Assembly: GCA_017478965.1 (NCBI GenBank)
Contig: JAFVCV010000005.1
Coordinates: 1 to 64,000, forward strand
Direction: 5' to 3'
Source: Ruminococcus sp.
Lineage (GTDB): Bacteria; Bacillota; Clostridia; Oscillospirales; Ruminococcaceae
Length of the DNA: 64,000 nucleotides
The notes below the pieces were generated by a model. That model had not been told where the DNA came from and made no database searches. It worked only from the letters and a program-made list of their open reading frames with translations. Position numbers and translations under genes: made by a program. Of this stretch, positions 1-8,026 are shown in pieces; position 1 is the stretch's first letter; every line of letters begins with the position of its first letter.

Positions 1-1461
1 ACTTGGGAGCGTGAGGGCTTCAAGGCTATGCTTGCCGATATTGAAGCAGGCAAGGTCGCAACGGTCATTACCAAAGATTTGAGCCGTTTAGGACGTGACT
101 ACTTGAAAACGGGTGAATATATCGAGATCATTTTTCCCGATTATGATGTTCGCTACATTGCTATCAATGACGGCGTTGATACATTCAAATCCGAAAATGA
201 GCTGATGGCTTTCAAGAACATATTTAATGACTGGTATGCCCGTGACACAAGTAAGAAAATCCGTGCGGTATTCAAGGCAAAGGGGCAGGCTGGCAAACAC
301 CTCTGCCCTCCGATCTACGGCTACAAGAAGTCCGATACAGACAAAAATCTGTGGGTGATTGATGATGAAGCCGCCGAAGTGGTGCGCAAGATTTTCAAGC
401 TCTGCATTGAGGGCTACGGTCCGGTGCAAATCGCAAGAATTTTGACGGAACAGGGTATCCCCACGCCGACCGCCTATGCTCTGTCGCAAGGCAGGGACAA
501 CGGACGGCATAACGCTAACACACACCGTTGGGGAGCGCAGACTATCTGCCACATTCTTGAAAAATCTGAATATTGTGGTCATACTGTTAATTTCAGAACA
601 AGAATGAAGTCCTACAAGGTGCATAAGATCGTTTACAATCCCCCAGAGGAATGGCTTATCTTTGAGAATACGCAAGAGCCGATTATTAGTCAGCAGGAGT
701 TTGATTTGGTGCAGGAGCTTCGCAAGAACAAGCGTAGACCGCAAAGGAGCGATGTAGTCAATCCGTTTGCAGGAATGGTCTATTGTGCCGATTGCGGGGA
801 GAAGATGTATCTGAGCAGACGAAAGAATGAGCGTCCAGAGCAGGAACACATGAGATGCTCCACATACGCAAAGGACGGAGACAAATGCACCGTTCACTAT
901 ATCCGCACCTGCGTACTCAATGAGATCGTGCTTGGCGAGCTGAACAAGCTCCTTGCAAGCGTGAGGGAGAATGAGGACGAGTTTGTGCAGACAGCTATGA
1001 GCAATTCCGTTCAGCGAAAGTCCTCCGAGCTGACAAAAGCAAAGAAAACGCTGAAACAGGCACAGAAACGTATCGCTGAATTGGACAGGCTCTTTACAAG
1101 GCTCTATGAGGATAATGTGTTGGGTAAAATCTCCGATGAGCGTTTTGCGATGATGTCAAAGGGATATGAGGACGAGGAGAACAAGCTCAAGGAAACCGTT
1201 GCGGAATTGACCGCCTACATTGATACCGCCGAGCAGAAGTCCTCCGATGTTACTTCTTTTCTTCAGGTGGTGCATAGATATGAGCGTATCGAAAAGCTCA
1301 CTCCCGAAATCATGCACGAGCTGATCGACAAGATCATCGTACACGAAGCCGACAAGTCGAGTGGCAAGCGTTTTCAGCAGATCGACATTATCTATCGCTT
1401 TGATGTTGCGACTTCCTCGGTCGAGGTGGAGACAGGACACTACGGAAAAAAGACTGCATAA
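1..1461 (+). CDS. Large serine recombinase, 5'-truncated by window edge
   Basis: The reading frame is open from base 1 (begins TWEREGFKAMLADI), so the true start is outside the window; the first internal ATG at 28 is not the start. The visible part covers the end of the resolvase catalytic domain (motif LSRLGRDYLKTGEY), the recombinase domain (about residues 110-260), a zinc-ribbon with CADCGEKMY and a later paired cysteine region, and a long C-terminal coiled coil rich in K, E and L. This is the layout of transposon-type large serine integrases, which cut and join attachment sites through a serine-DNA intermediate. The catalytic serine near the N-terminus is not in view. It presumably mobilised the element to its left. 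Confidence 0.9.
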   Translation, partial: TWEREGFKAMLADIEAGKVATVITKDLSRLGRDYLKTGEYIEIIFPDYDVRYIAINDGVDTFKSENELMAFKNIFNDWYARDTSKKIRAVFKAKGQAGKHLCPPIYGYKKSDTDKNLWVIDDEAAEVVRKIFKLCIEGYGPVQIARILTEQGIPTPTAYALSQGRDNGRHNANTHRWGAQTICHILEKSEYCGHTVNFRTRMKSYKVHKIVYNPPEEWLIFENTQEPIISQQEFDLVQELRKNKRRPQRSDVVNPFAGMVYCADCGEKMYLSRRKNERPEQEHMRCSTYAKDGDKCTVHYIRTCVLNEIVLGELNKLLASVRENEDEFVQTAMSNSVQRKSSELTKAKKTLKQAQKRIAELDRLFTRLYEDNVLGKISDERFAMMSKGYEDEENKLKETVAELTAYIDTAEQKSSDVTSFLQVVHRYERIEKLTPEIMHELIDKIIVHEADKSSGKRFQQIDIIYRFDVATSSVEVETGHYGKKTA

Positions 1462-1520
1462 CGCCGATGTTATGCGGTCTGTATTAATGGAGAAAAAACT
1501 TCTATATCACTATGGTAGTT
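1..1520 (+). mobile_element. Right end of a large-serine-recombinase element
   Basis: The window opens inside a large serine recombinase gene that stops at 1461. About 60 bp further on, the reading frame of a tyrosine integrase on the opposite strand becomes native-looking, from about 1520. Elements of the Tn4451/TndX class commonly carry the recombinase at one end, so the boundary most likely lies between 1462 and about 1520. The rest of this element is left of the window. The exact core dinucleotide cannot be fixed without the other end. Confidence 0.6.
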
Positions 1521-2054
1521 TTGCTCTCTTGTTAATAGCTGCGGTTTATACTTCGGTACTTTCGGGGGCTTGACCTTTGTGCAAACATTCTCTTTCACTA
1601 AGCCTTCGTTTACTGCTGCTTTAAGTGCGATTTTCAAAACATTGTGAATATATTTGACCGTCTTTGCGCTCAATCCCTTTTCAATCATAAGCATTGAATA
1701 GAAGTCTTGAACTTTAGCAGGCTTTAAATCCTTCAGCTTGACTTTTCCTAATGCTGGCTTAATGTGATTCTTGATATTGGTGTTATATCCGTTAATGGTA
1801 TTCGGTTCTAATGTTTGCTTATGGATATTAAACCACCTATCAATATAGCTTTCAAGAGTTTCTGCGCTGTCTGCTTTTTCAATCTGACCTAATGCGGATT
1901 TTGCTTTATATTCTTTTAAAGCTTTTTCCGCTTCTGCCTTTGTACTATAACCACCTTTCCAATGTTGCTTTCTTTTTCCGCTTTCATCATAAGTATAATA
2001 AATGAAAGTCCATGAATTACCCCTTTTGAATGGGTTTCCCTTGTTACTGCTCAT
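1470..2054 (-). pseudogene. Tyrosine integrase, catalytic half removed by insertion
   Basis: The product starts MSSNKGNPFKRGNSWTF and has the AP2-like arm-binding domain (residues 1-55) and SAM-like core-binding domain (about 65-170) of phage/ICE tyrosine integrases. Native sequence runs to about residue 178 (KPQLLTREQ). The following 16 residues are unrelated and end in a stop. The R-H-R-Y catalytic domain is missing. The break lies about 60 bp beyond the stop of the convergent serine recombinase gene, so the foreign element most likely inserted here; the 3' half should be at that element's other end, outside the window. The resident element is therefore probably unable to excise by its own integrase. 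Confidence 0.8.
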
Positions 2055-2187
2055 ATGCTAACTACCTCCACAAATGCAAGTAAAAAGCTATGATTAAAGT
2101 AACTTGCTAACCGTTTATAATAATCATAGCATCTTTACTCGTGTATGTCAATATTATTCGTTTGTTAAATTTTTGTAGCTTCTTACA

Positions 2188-2484
2188 TATCAAGCGGTAA
2201 CGCCCCCACCACCTAACCAATTATCAAAACTCTGCTTTAGTATTCTGTAACTTTCACCGATTTTAATAACATCAAATGGGGGATTTTCTTTTATAAATTT
2301 ATAAGCTGCTGTCTTACTGATAGACAGTATTCCCATAATTTCACTAACGGTATAAACTCGTTTCACATTGTCAATCTGCTTACTCATAATAAACCACTTC
2401 TTTCAATAAAATTTCTCTATATAAGCAAAACTCCTTTTCTTAAATCTTTTTCAAATTAGAAATGTACAAATCAAGCGGTAACGC
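2188..2484. repeat. 15-bp direct repeat flanking the excisionase gene
   Basis: ATCAAGCGGTAACGC occurs at about 2188-2202 (inside the 3' end of the excisionase gene) and again at about 2470-2484. Spacing and position beside int/xis suggest protein-binding sites, but no function is shown. Confidence 0.45.
2190..2387 (-). CDS. Excisionase-like helix-turn-helix protein
   Basis: A 65-residue protein with a single winged-helix/MerR-like DNA-binding domain of the excisionase class: VYTVSEIMGILSISKTAAYK forms the helix-turn-helix and GESYRILKQSFDNWL the wing and following helix. It lies directly upstream of the integrase on the same strand, the usual int-xis order. Family members bend DNA at the attachment site and tip integrase toward excision. 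The last codons overlap a 15-bp sequence, ATCAAGCGGTAACGC, that recurs upstream of the gene at about 2470, which could be a binding site. Confidence 0.8.
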   Translation of the reverse strand: MSKQIDNVKRVYTVSEIMGILSISKTAAYKFIKENPPFDVIKIGESYRILKQSFDNWLGGGGVTA

Positions 2485-2497
2485 TTTCTGAACCCTC

Positions 2498-2577
2498 TAC
2501 AATGCCCGCTATGACGTTTTGATTCCTTATGCGTATAATTTCACTATTTTAAGTAAAGGGTATTAGCGGGCTTTGTA
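2498..2577. repeat. Long-range inverted repeat downstream of radical SAM gene
   Basis: TACAA-T-GCCCGCTA at 2498-2511 pairs with TAGCGGGC-T-TTGTA at 2564-2577, leaving a 52-nt A+T-rich loop. It lies just beyond the stop of the radical SAM gene (2609) on the transcribed minus strand. There is no strong T-run, so it could be a terminator of weak type, an RNA 3' structure or a recombination or regulatory site. Confidence 0.5.
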
Positions 2578-2608
2578 GTGCGTTCTGTGGGGTGATAAAA
2601 TTTAGTTT

Positions 2609-3685
2609 TTATGATACAATAAAATAATCATGCTCTTGTGAAGCCTTTTTGTCATATTCTATTAAACTTCCATTAGTATTTAATTCTAACTCTAATTCTA
2701 ACAAATTATTTAATGATAATTCACCATCAACTTTATTCCTAATAATTTGATATTTGTCTTTAGCATCGCCTAATACTTTATCAATTGTTTTTGTAAACAT
2801 TGCATCGCTTAAACCTGTATATGGATTCTTTTTAGCCTTATCCAACATAAGTTGTGCTGTTGTCAAACAATCAATTTTCCCAATATTATATTTAAGTATA
2901 GCATTATAGATATTTATATCTTCAGACATATGACAAATAATGTATTTTTCATTATCTGTTATACAATATTCGTGAAAACCTATTGCATCGGTTAATAAAT
3001 TCCCTTTTGCACTTAAATACATACTACAACATATTATTATTTGCTCTAGCTTTATTAGTCTATACGTTCTCCATTGTGGACATAACGGCTTGTGTTTTTT
3101 GTCAAGTAGTTCTATTCTCCTTTTTGTGCAAAAGTCTAATTCAAGTGTTTTACCATATTTAAAATTTTTTGCTCTGCCCTCTTTAGTAACATAATTACCT
3201 GTGAATTTTTTTGTAACTTGCGCATAGCCTTGTAATAAATCTATTAAAGAATAAAAATTATTATTGACTGTTTCTATATTGCTATGATAAATATCAAAAC
3301 TAACTGTAATAATTACGTTTAAATACCCATTTTCATTATTACAACCTATTTTTTGGCAAATTTGCACTAATTCGCTATATCTTTTTATCGTATCAATTAA
3401 AGAATTGCTATGTATTAAACCGTTTGTCACAAAACTAAATTGCAAAACAGGTATGCCCCTTTGTTTTATGCCATCAAGAATATAATTCATCTTATCAATA
3501 CATAGTGTAGTTTCACCGCCTGTAAATTCTAATTGTTCAATTATTTCTGTATGGTCTAATAGCCTATCTATATATTTATTATCAATATCAATGTTTTGTT
3601 GCTCACCTCTTAAACAGTGAATACAATTCATATTACAACGCCTTGTTAATTCGATTACTAATTTTGAAAATGTTAGTTTTTCCAT
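2609..3685 (-). CDS. Radical SAM enzyme, candidate peptide maturase
   Basis: A 358-residue protein with a canonical N-terminal radical SAM CX3CX2C motif in RRCNMNCIHCLRG (about residues 16-28), followed by LEFTGGETTL, the GGE SAM-binding motif, and a TIM-barrel-like region to about residue 190. The second half has further cysteines (LCPQW, IIICCSMYL, HEYC, IICHM) that could hold an auxiliary iron-sulfur cluster as in SPASM/twitch proteins; this is inference. The start is well supported by AGAGGTGAGATA before ATG. Directly upstream on the same strand is a 32-codon peptide gene (3767-3865), separated by a perfect stem-loop, the gene order of radical SAM RiPP clusters. Near residue 290 it contains NPYTGLSDA, echoing NPIGGLSDA in the peptide. 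The substrate is unknown. It lacks features that would identify it as viperin or QueE. Confidence 0.75.
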   Translation of the reverse strand: MEKLTFSKLVIELTRRCNMNCIHCLRGEQQNIDIDNKYIDRLLDHTEIIEQLEFTGGETTLCIDKMNYILDGIKQRGIPVLQFSFVTNGLIHSNSLIDTIKRYSELVQICQKIGCNNENGYLNVIITVSFDIYHSNIETVNNNFYSLIDLLQGYAQVTKKFTGNYVTKEGRAKNFKYGKTLELDFCTKRRIELLDKKHKPLCPQWRTYRLIKLEQIIICCSMYLSAKGNLLTDAIGFHEYCITDNEKYIICHMSEDINIYNAILKYNIGKIDCLTTAQLMLDKAKKNPYTGLSDAMFTKTIDKVLGDAKDKYQIIRNKVDGELSLNNLLELELELNTNGSLIEYDKKASQEHDYFIVS

Positions 3686-3713
3686 TATCTCACCTCTTTA
3701 TTATGATAATCAA

Positions 3714-3746
3714 GGTAATACCGCATATTATTATAACGGTATTACC
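3714..3746 (-). other. Perfect stem-loop between micropeptide and radical SAM gene
   Basis: GGTAATACCG (3714-3723) and CGGTATTACC (3737-3746) form a perfect 10-bp stem with a 13-nt loop. It sits in the 81-nt gap between the micropeptide stop and the radical SAM start. No T-run follows on the minus strand, so an mRNA-stabilising or partial-attenuation role, giving more peptide than enzyme, is more likely than full termination. That role is inference from RiPP operons. Confidence 0.65.
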
Positions 3747-3766
3747 CTAATTAAATTTACCGCTTG

Positions 3767-3865
3767 TTATTTACCTGATATTATTTTCCCTATTTCTGCC
3801 AATTTAGCCGCATCAGATAACCCGCCAATTGGATTACAAGCCTTGCATATTATTTTAGTATTCAT
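3767..3865 (-). CDS. 32-residue Cys-containing micropeptide, RiPP precursor candidate
   Basis: A short reading frame preceded by a near-consensus ribosome-binding site (AAAGGGGGTGATATT then ATG). The peptide begins MNTKIICKACNPIGG and ends IGKIISGK; it holds a CxxC pair at residues 7 and 10 and a Gly-Gly at 14-15, then a 17-residue amphipathic, Lys/Ala/Ile-rich tail. It is the gene directly upstream of the radical SAM enzyme and shares NPxxGLSDA with it. The small size, strong initiation signal and location fit a ribosomally made peptide modified by the radical SAM enzyme. Cleavage after Gly-Gly is possible but unproven, since no C39 protease or transporter is visible nearby. A tiny zinc or cluster-binding protein is the main alternative. 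Confidence 0.6.
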   Translation of the reverse strand: MNTKIICKACNPIGGLSDAAKLAEIGKIISGK

Positions 3866-3900
3866 AATATCACCCCCTTTCATTTATTCTTACTTAGATT

Positions 3901-5349
3901 TTAAGATACTGTGTATTTTATTCTATTATCAAATAGCTGTCTATAATTTCTATCCCCTTTATCTGTCGGGCTGTCTTTTTCATCAAGCAAATTATCTCTA
4001 TCGAGAATATATGATACTGTCCTACAGCCTTTATTAATCAGCATTTGACAGAAAGAACATATTTCTTCTTCGTGTATGTCTTTATCAAATGCAATTATTA
4101 CCTCATTCAAATCAAGGCTTGCTATTATCTCCGCTTGCTTATCTGTCAAATTATGACCTTGTATTGCAAGCCCTGTGTTATCCTGTATTGTAGCACGTTT
4201 CAATACACTTTTTTCAGCCTCAAATATAACCGCCTGACCCTTTTCAATAATTGTTTGCTTATTTTCAAATAGTCCGTAAATATTTTCTCGCTTGTTATAT
4301 CCTGCGGTAATTCTGTATTTAGATATACCAAACATTTCTAAATCTGTATCTGATAAATCCGATAATACCCTAAATGATATTGCTATTATTTCACCGCTTT
4401 CATAATGCCTTATCGGCATAGCTGCATAGTTGTAATGCTTATCACTTGTTATAATCGTTTTAATACCAAATCTCTTTGTAATAGATGTTATAATACCCTC
4501 TTTGAACCATTTATCGCAAACTGAATAATCTGTACTGCTGTTATATAGCTTCAAATCTTTATTCAATGCCTGCTCATATTGCTTTCTTTGCTTTTCCTTT
4601 TGTTCTTTGCGTAATTCTTCTATATCGTCATTATTATAATTATAATCAGAATAGTTATCATAGCTTTCTAAATCATCATCACTTATTTTCAAAGTACCTT
4701 GTAACCACCCGACAGCATTATTAAAGTCAAGCTGCTTATAATATTGGACTAAAGTTATAATATCTGGCATATCACTATACTTTGACAGATTTCTTGTATA
4801 GTTGATAACGTTCAAACGCTCACAACAATAAACCTTTACAGCGTTGTTTCTATCTCCGTTAGGATTACAAGCGGTATAATAATTATCCCCTTGCCCTCTA
4901 TGCAATACTATTTCAGTACAATTCAATCTTTCAAGTATCAGCTCTATCAAGTCATTATTATAGATGTAAGCTTTCAAGGCTTTTGCAGAAGATTTATAAT
5001 TGCCCTTGCTCCCGTAACATTTTAACAAACTATCTTTTATATAGTATCGGTTATATCTGACAGACTTATTTTTTAAGGCATTGTCTATAAATGTAATAAC
5101 TCTATCCGCTTGACCTTCTGACATACAATAATTGTTATCTGCTTTAATAGAATGTACCTTACTAATTATCTGACCTTTATCAAGCCTACCATATAATAAC
5201 AGTAAGTCGGCATACTTCTTTAATTTGTCATTGTTAGCGGGCTTCTGCTTTAGATATGCTATCAAGAGTAATAACAGATTATTGCTAATGATTTTTTTGT
5301 CTATGCTTTCATCAATCTTTCTCCGAAGTGTACCTGATTTAATAGCCAT
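3901..5349 (-). CDS. DNA primase-like protein with Toprim domain
   Basis: About 482 residues from the ATG at 5349 (MAIKSGTL), chosen over an upstream GTG at 5358 because AGAAGGTG sits just before it. Residues ~150-200 have a degenerate zinc-finger-like segment (HRGQGDNYYTACNP, then VYCCERLN) resembling CHC2 primase fingers. The C-terminal ~120 residues are a Toprim domain: FEAEKSVLKRA supplies the catalytic Glu, IIAFDKDI the DxD, and a DRDN...DSPTDKG segment follows. Such proteins prime replication of phages, satellites and integrative elements. The gene follows a region dense in inverted repeats (5471-5588). Confidence 0.75.
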   Translation of the reverse strand: MAIKSGTLRRKIDESIDKKIISNNLLLLLIAYLKQKPANNDKLKKYADLLLLYGRLDKGQIISKVHSIKADNNYCMSEGQADRVITFIDNALKNKSVRYNRYYIKDSLLKCYGSKGNYKSSAKALKAYIYNNDLIELILERLNCTEIVLHRGQGDNYYTACNPNGDRNNAVKVYCCERLNVINYTRNLSKYSDMPDIITLVQYYKQLDFNNAVGWLQGTLKISDDDLESYDNYSDYNYNNDDIEELRKEQKEKQRKQYEQALNKDLKLYNSSTDYSVCDKWFKEGIITSITKRFGIKTIITSDKHYNYAAMPIRHYESGEIIAISFRVLSDLSDTDLEMFGISKYRITAGYNKRENIYGLFENKQTIIEKGQAVIFEAEKSVLKRATIQDNTGLAIQGHNLTDKQAEIIASLDLNEVIIAFDKDIHEEEICSFCQMLINKGCRTVSYILDRDNLLDEKDSPTDKGDRNYRQLFDNRIKYTVS

Positions 5350-5470
5350 TGTTATCACCTTCTTTCAATCAACGGTTTTTCGCCTACGGCTCAAACCGCC
5401 ATACCGAAAAAGAAATTTGTATTTGTGCCATAATTACCGCCTATTCATAACAATTCTTCTTTCGGTCTGG

Positions 5471-5588
5471 CAAAATGAACCGCTTTAGCGGTGAAATTTT
5501 GCTTTATTCATCAATCGTGCAAAGTTGTCACCTTTATCCCTATATATAAGGGGTACTATAATATAGTTTTAAGGGTGACAACTTTGCA
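5471..5588. repeat. Inverted-repeat cluster, origin or operator candidate
   Basis: TGCAAAGTTGTCACC (5518-5532) is perfectly inverted as GGTGACAACTTTGCA (5574-5588); the 41-nt interior holds a second small dyad (CCCT...AGGG) and a TATAAT-like A+T stretch. Next to it a hairpin with ACCGCT-TT-AGCGGT flanked by CAAAAT/ATTTTG lies at 5471-5501. The cluster sits between the unknown gene at 5597 and the primase gene, a natural place for a replication origin or an operator. Confidence 0.55.
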
Positions 5589-5596
5589 AAAATTAA

Positions 5597-6946
5597 TTAT
5601 TCGCTCTCATTATACAAGTATGCCTGCTCAATCAGTTCAATTATCTCTGGTCTAATAAATGAAGTCTGTGCTATTTCTTTAATATACATTTCAAATATTT
5701 CATCATCACTTAAACCTTCACATTTTTTAACATTCCCTTTTTTGAATTTCTCTATATACTTGACTTTATCGACAATCTGTTGTCTGCTTATTCTGCTTTC
5801 AAGATATTTTCCGAGATTATGTTTAGATATTTGTTTTAAAGTTTGCCTATCTTCATTAGATAATTTCAAAATAGGTTCATCAATGCTTAAAGCTGTGTAT
5901 TCAGATATATTTTTTTCAAAGTTATCAATATTGACTATTATCTTAATTTCATAGTAAACATATTTCCAACCATATTTTTTATTATAGTAGTCATTCAGAT
6001 TTTTTCTGAAGTTTTCCCTTTCAAAATACTTTGCCTTGTTAGAATTTTTATATCCCATATCATTAGCAACAATCTTGTTAGCACTTGTAATAAAGCCTTC
6101 CTGCTCGTCTGTGGCTCTGAAGTGTATTACTTCACCTTTTTCCTCTGTAACAATTACATTGTATTTTTGTACGGTTATCATGTCATTGTTTTCAAGTGAT
6201 TTCAAGGCATCGTCAATTATTTGTTTGATTTTTGTATATAGTTCATTTTGACAAAATCTGTAATTACAGCTTGCTAATTTCTTTGTATAGCCCATTTCTA
6301 CCAGTTCATCTAAAATAGAACATAAAAGAAAACTATCAAACAACTGAGGCTTTACCAAGTTAATACTATCAATCAGCTTTCTGTATGTGGTACAATATGT
6401 AATTGTTGTATCTGTTACATTTACATAATGCCTATCGGGGTTTTCCTTTGCTGAGTAAATCAATGCAAGCAATAACACTTTCATTTCATTTAGGTATTTA
6501 CCGCTTCTATACTGATTTCTTTCTTTAGGGTCATTGTAAATGTCCAAAATTATGTACTGATTACTATATGTTAGTTTTTCAAAATCAAAGTATCTGCGCC
6601 AATTCTCAATTTGTAATTGCTTTGATTTCCCTGTTTTGGGTTCTTCATATACTAAGCTGCATAATTCTTTGTAGTCTTTAACAGTCATTCCGATATAAAG
6701 TCTATCGGTATTCACATAGTTATCATCACAATAGGCTTGCTGTTCATTACTCTGTATAGCATATTTTTTATAATATTGCTCTATGCCGTATGCAATGTAC
6801 AGCATATATGCAATATCTGGAGTTAGCGCATTTATTCTATCAAGAAATTGATATGTTGTATATGCTTCACTTTCATTTGATTTTGCTATTGCCCTATAGA
6901 TTTTTAATTGAAAGTCATTAGCAAGGGATTTTTGTTTTCGGTTCAT
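5597..6946 (-). CDS. Unrecognised element protein, possible replication initiator
   Basis: I do not recognise a family. The ATG at 6946 (MNRKQKSLANDF) is preferred because AGGGGGTGAGGGT lies just before it; a longer frame reaching 7003 would overlap the upstream gene. The product is about 449 residues, soluble, rich in Tyr, Asn, Lys and Ile, with no signal peptide, membrane segment or evident nucleotide-binding loop. It lies between the HU-like gene and the primase gene in one minus-strand series, and its 3' end abuts the inverted-repeat cluster. Position suggests a replication or DNA-binding role, but that is inference only. Confidence 0.6.
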   Translation of the reverse strand: MNRKQKSLANDFQLKIYRAIAKSNESEAYTTYQFLDRINALTPDIAYMLYIAYGIEQYYKKYAIQSNEQQAYCDDNYVNTDRLYIGMTVKDYKELCSLVYEEPKTGKSKQLQIENWRRYFDFEKLTYSNQYIILDIYNDPKERNQYRSGKYLNEMKVLLLALIYSAKENPDRHYVNVTDTTITYCTTYRKLIDSINLVKPQLFDSFLLCSILDELVEMGYTKKLASCNYRFCQNELYTKIKQIIDDALKSLENNDMITVQKYNVIVTEEKGEVIHFRATDEQEGFITSANKIVANDMGYKNSNKAKYFERENFRKNLNDYYNKKYGWKYVYYEIKIIVNIDNFEKNISEYTALSIDEPILKLSNEDRQTLKQISKHNLGKYLESRISRQQIVDKVKYIEKFKKGNVKKCEGLSDDEIFEMYIKEIAQTSFIRPEIIELIEQAYLYNESE

Positions 6947-6960
6947 ACCCTCACCCCCTT

Positions 6961-7317
6961 TTAACCGTCTGCAAGTCCGTTTAGTGTTCTCCGCACAAAA
7001 CACCTTGACAAATGCGCTCTTGCTTTAATTCGTGGTGTAGCTGTTACGGTTTCACCATTAAGAAAATAATCTCTTTCGGGGATTTTTTCGGCATCAATCG
7101 TTAAACCGTCAAATAGCTTTATTGTTGTAATAATATTCTCGCCAAAAGATTCAAAGTCATATTTAAGATGATTGATTATAATTTCTTCCAATGCTGAAAA
7201 AACTTTTTGTACAACATCTGAATCAATTTCAATATAGCCTGAAATAAAATCAACTAAATCTGCCTGAGTCCATAATATTTTATATTTATTATTATCTATA
7301 TTGCTGCTATGCCTCAT
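6961..7317 (-). CDS. HU/IHF-fold DNA-binding protein
   Basis: A 118-residue protein with the plan of HU-family proteins. TQADLVDFISGYIEIDSDVV matches the N-terminal helices, LEEIIINHLKYDFESFGEN the second helix and turn, and GETVTATPRIKARAHLSRCF the strand and C-terminal region that in HU carries the basic arm. It is longer than chromosomal HU (about 90). The start has AAAGGACTGATAAC upstream. In mobile elements such proteins help build integrase or replication complexes. It is followed 14 nt downstream by the next gene. Confidence 0.55.
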   Translation of the reverse strand: MRHSSNIDNNKYKILWTQADLVDFISGYIEIDSDVVQKVFSALEEIIINHLKYDFESFGENIITTIKLFDGLTIDAEKIPERDYFLNGETVTATPRIKARAHLSRCFVRRTLNGLADG

Positions 7318-7323
7318 TTGTTA

Positions 7324-7380
7324 TCAGTCCTTTCTATTGTTGTATCTCTGTTTTCTGACAAATAGTTTAAATACATTCAT
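7324..7380 (-). CDS. Possible 18-codon leader peptide
   Basis: An ATG preceded by AAGGTGGTGG opens an 18-codon frame (MNVFKLFVRKQRY...) ending at a TGA 6 nt before the ATG of the HU-like gene. Its Shine-Dalgarno sequence is good and the basic peptide could serve translational coupling. Evidence is limited to the RBS and position. Confidence 0.3.
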   Translation of the reverse strand: MNVFKLFVRKQRYNNRKD

Positions 7381-7972
7381 AAGCAACCACCACCTTTTTA
7401 ATAATTCTTTTCATACTTTTCAAATCATTTACAAACCTGCATAATTCACAAATGTACAATTTATCGTACTTGTTTTAATGCGGTTTTACTGTCCATTTCA
7501 TTGTACTATGTCGGTTTCTAATTTAATTATAGCATCGAAGCAGAATGAAGTCAACGTTAGAATTTTCTTTTTACAGAATGTTGACTTTTAACTAATCTGG
7601 TAAGTAGTTAGATGTAATTATAACTATCTAACAAGTAGTAGAATACGCTATAAATATAAACTGATTAAATCATTTATCCATAACATCGGTAACGTTTTAA
7701 AAAAATTGCTGATGAACATTTCAAGTAGGTGATTACTTTAGCAGAAAATAAAACCAAATGAAATGTGTAAATACCCCCCTATTTTATAGAATGGTCTTGC
7801 TTTGGCTCTATGCCTGCTCTCTCCGTTGGTCTTTACCGTTGGTCTAAATAAGCCCTTTTTTTGCTCATTTAGAATGTTGACTTTTTCACCGCATACAACG
7901 GTACAAATATAATAACCGCTAAAAATGTTCACTAATCAAATGTATTATAATATTACTCTATGAAAAATATTA
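7381..7972. other. 590-bp A+T-rich gap with repeats
   Basis: No convincing gene. AGAATGTTGACTTTT occurs at about 7575-7589 and again at about 7869-7883, and GTTAGAT...ATCTAAC forms a dyad near 7606-7631. Fragments such as GGTAACGTTTT recall the repeat near the excisionase. The region is a candidate regulatory or origin sequence. Confidence 0.4.
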
Positions 7973-8014
7973 AACCCGCTATGCTTTTTATCATAGCGGG
8001 TTATTTGTTTTTTT
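7973..8014. terminator. Bidirectional rho-independent terminator
   Basis: AACCCGCTATG (7973-7983) pairs with CATAGCGGGTT (7992-8002), followed by a T-rich stretch on the plus strand. The opposite strand also has a T-rich tail, so it can end the resolvase transcript coming from the right. Confidence 0.75.
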
Positions 8015-8026
8015 CTATTGTATCAA

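Noticed and set aside
88..897. Minus-strand 269-codon frame opposite the serine recombinase
   Set aside because: Composition is that of an antisense shadow; the recombinase frame carries clear domain motifs.
2609..3685. Viperin-like antiviral identity for the radical SAM protein
   Set aside because: The cluster-motif surroundings (RRCNMNCIHC) and the second half do not match the viperin pattern as I know it; element context alone is not enough.
7738..7932. 64-codon minus-strand frame in the gap upstream of the HU-like gene
   Set aside because: No RBS, no protein-like composition, and it overlaps the repeat copies.
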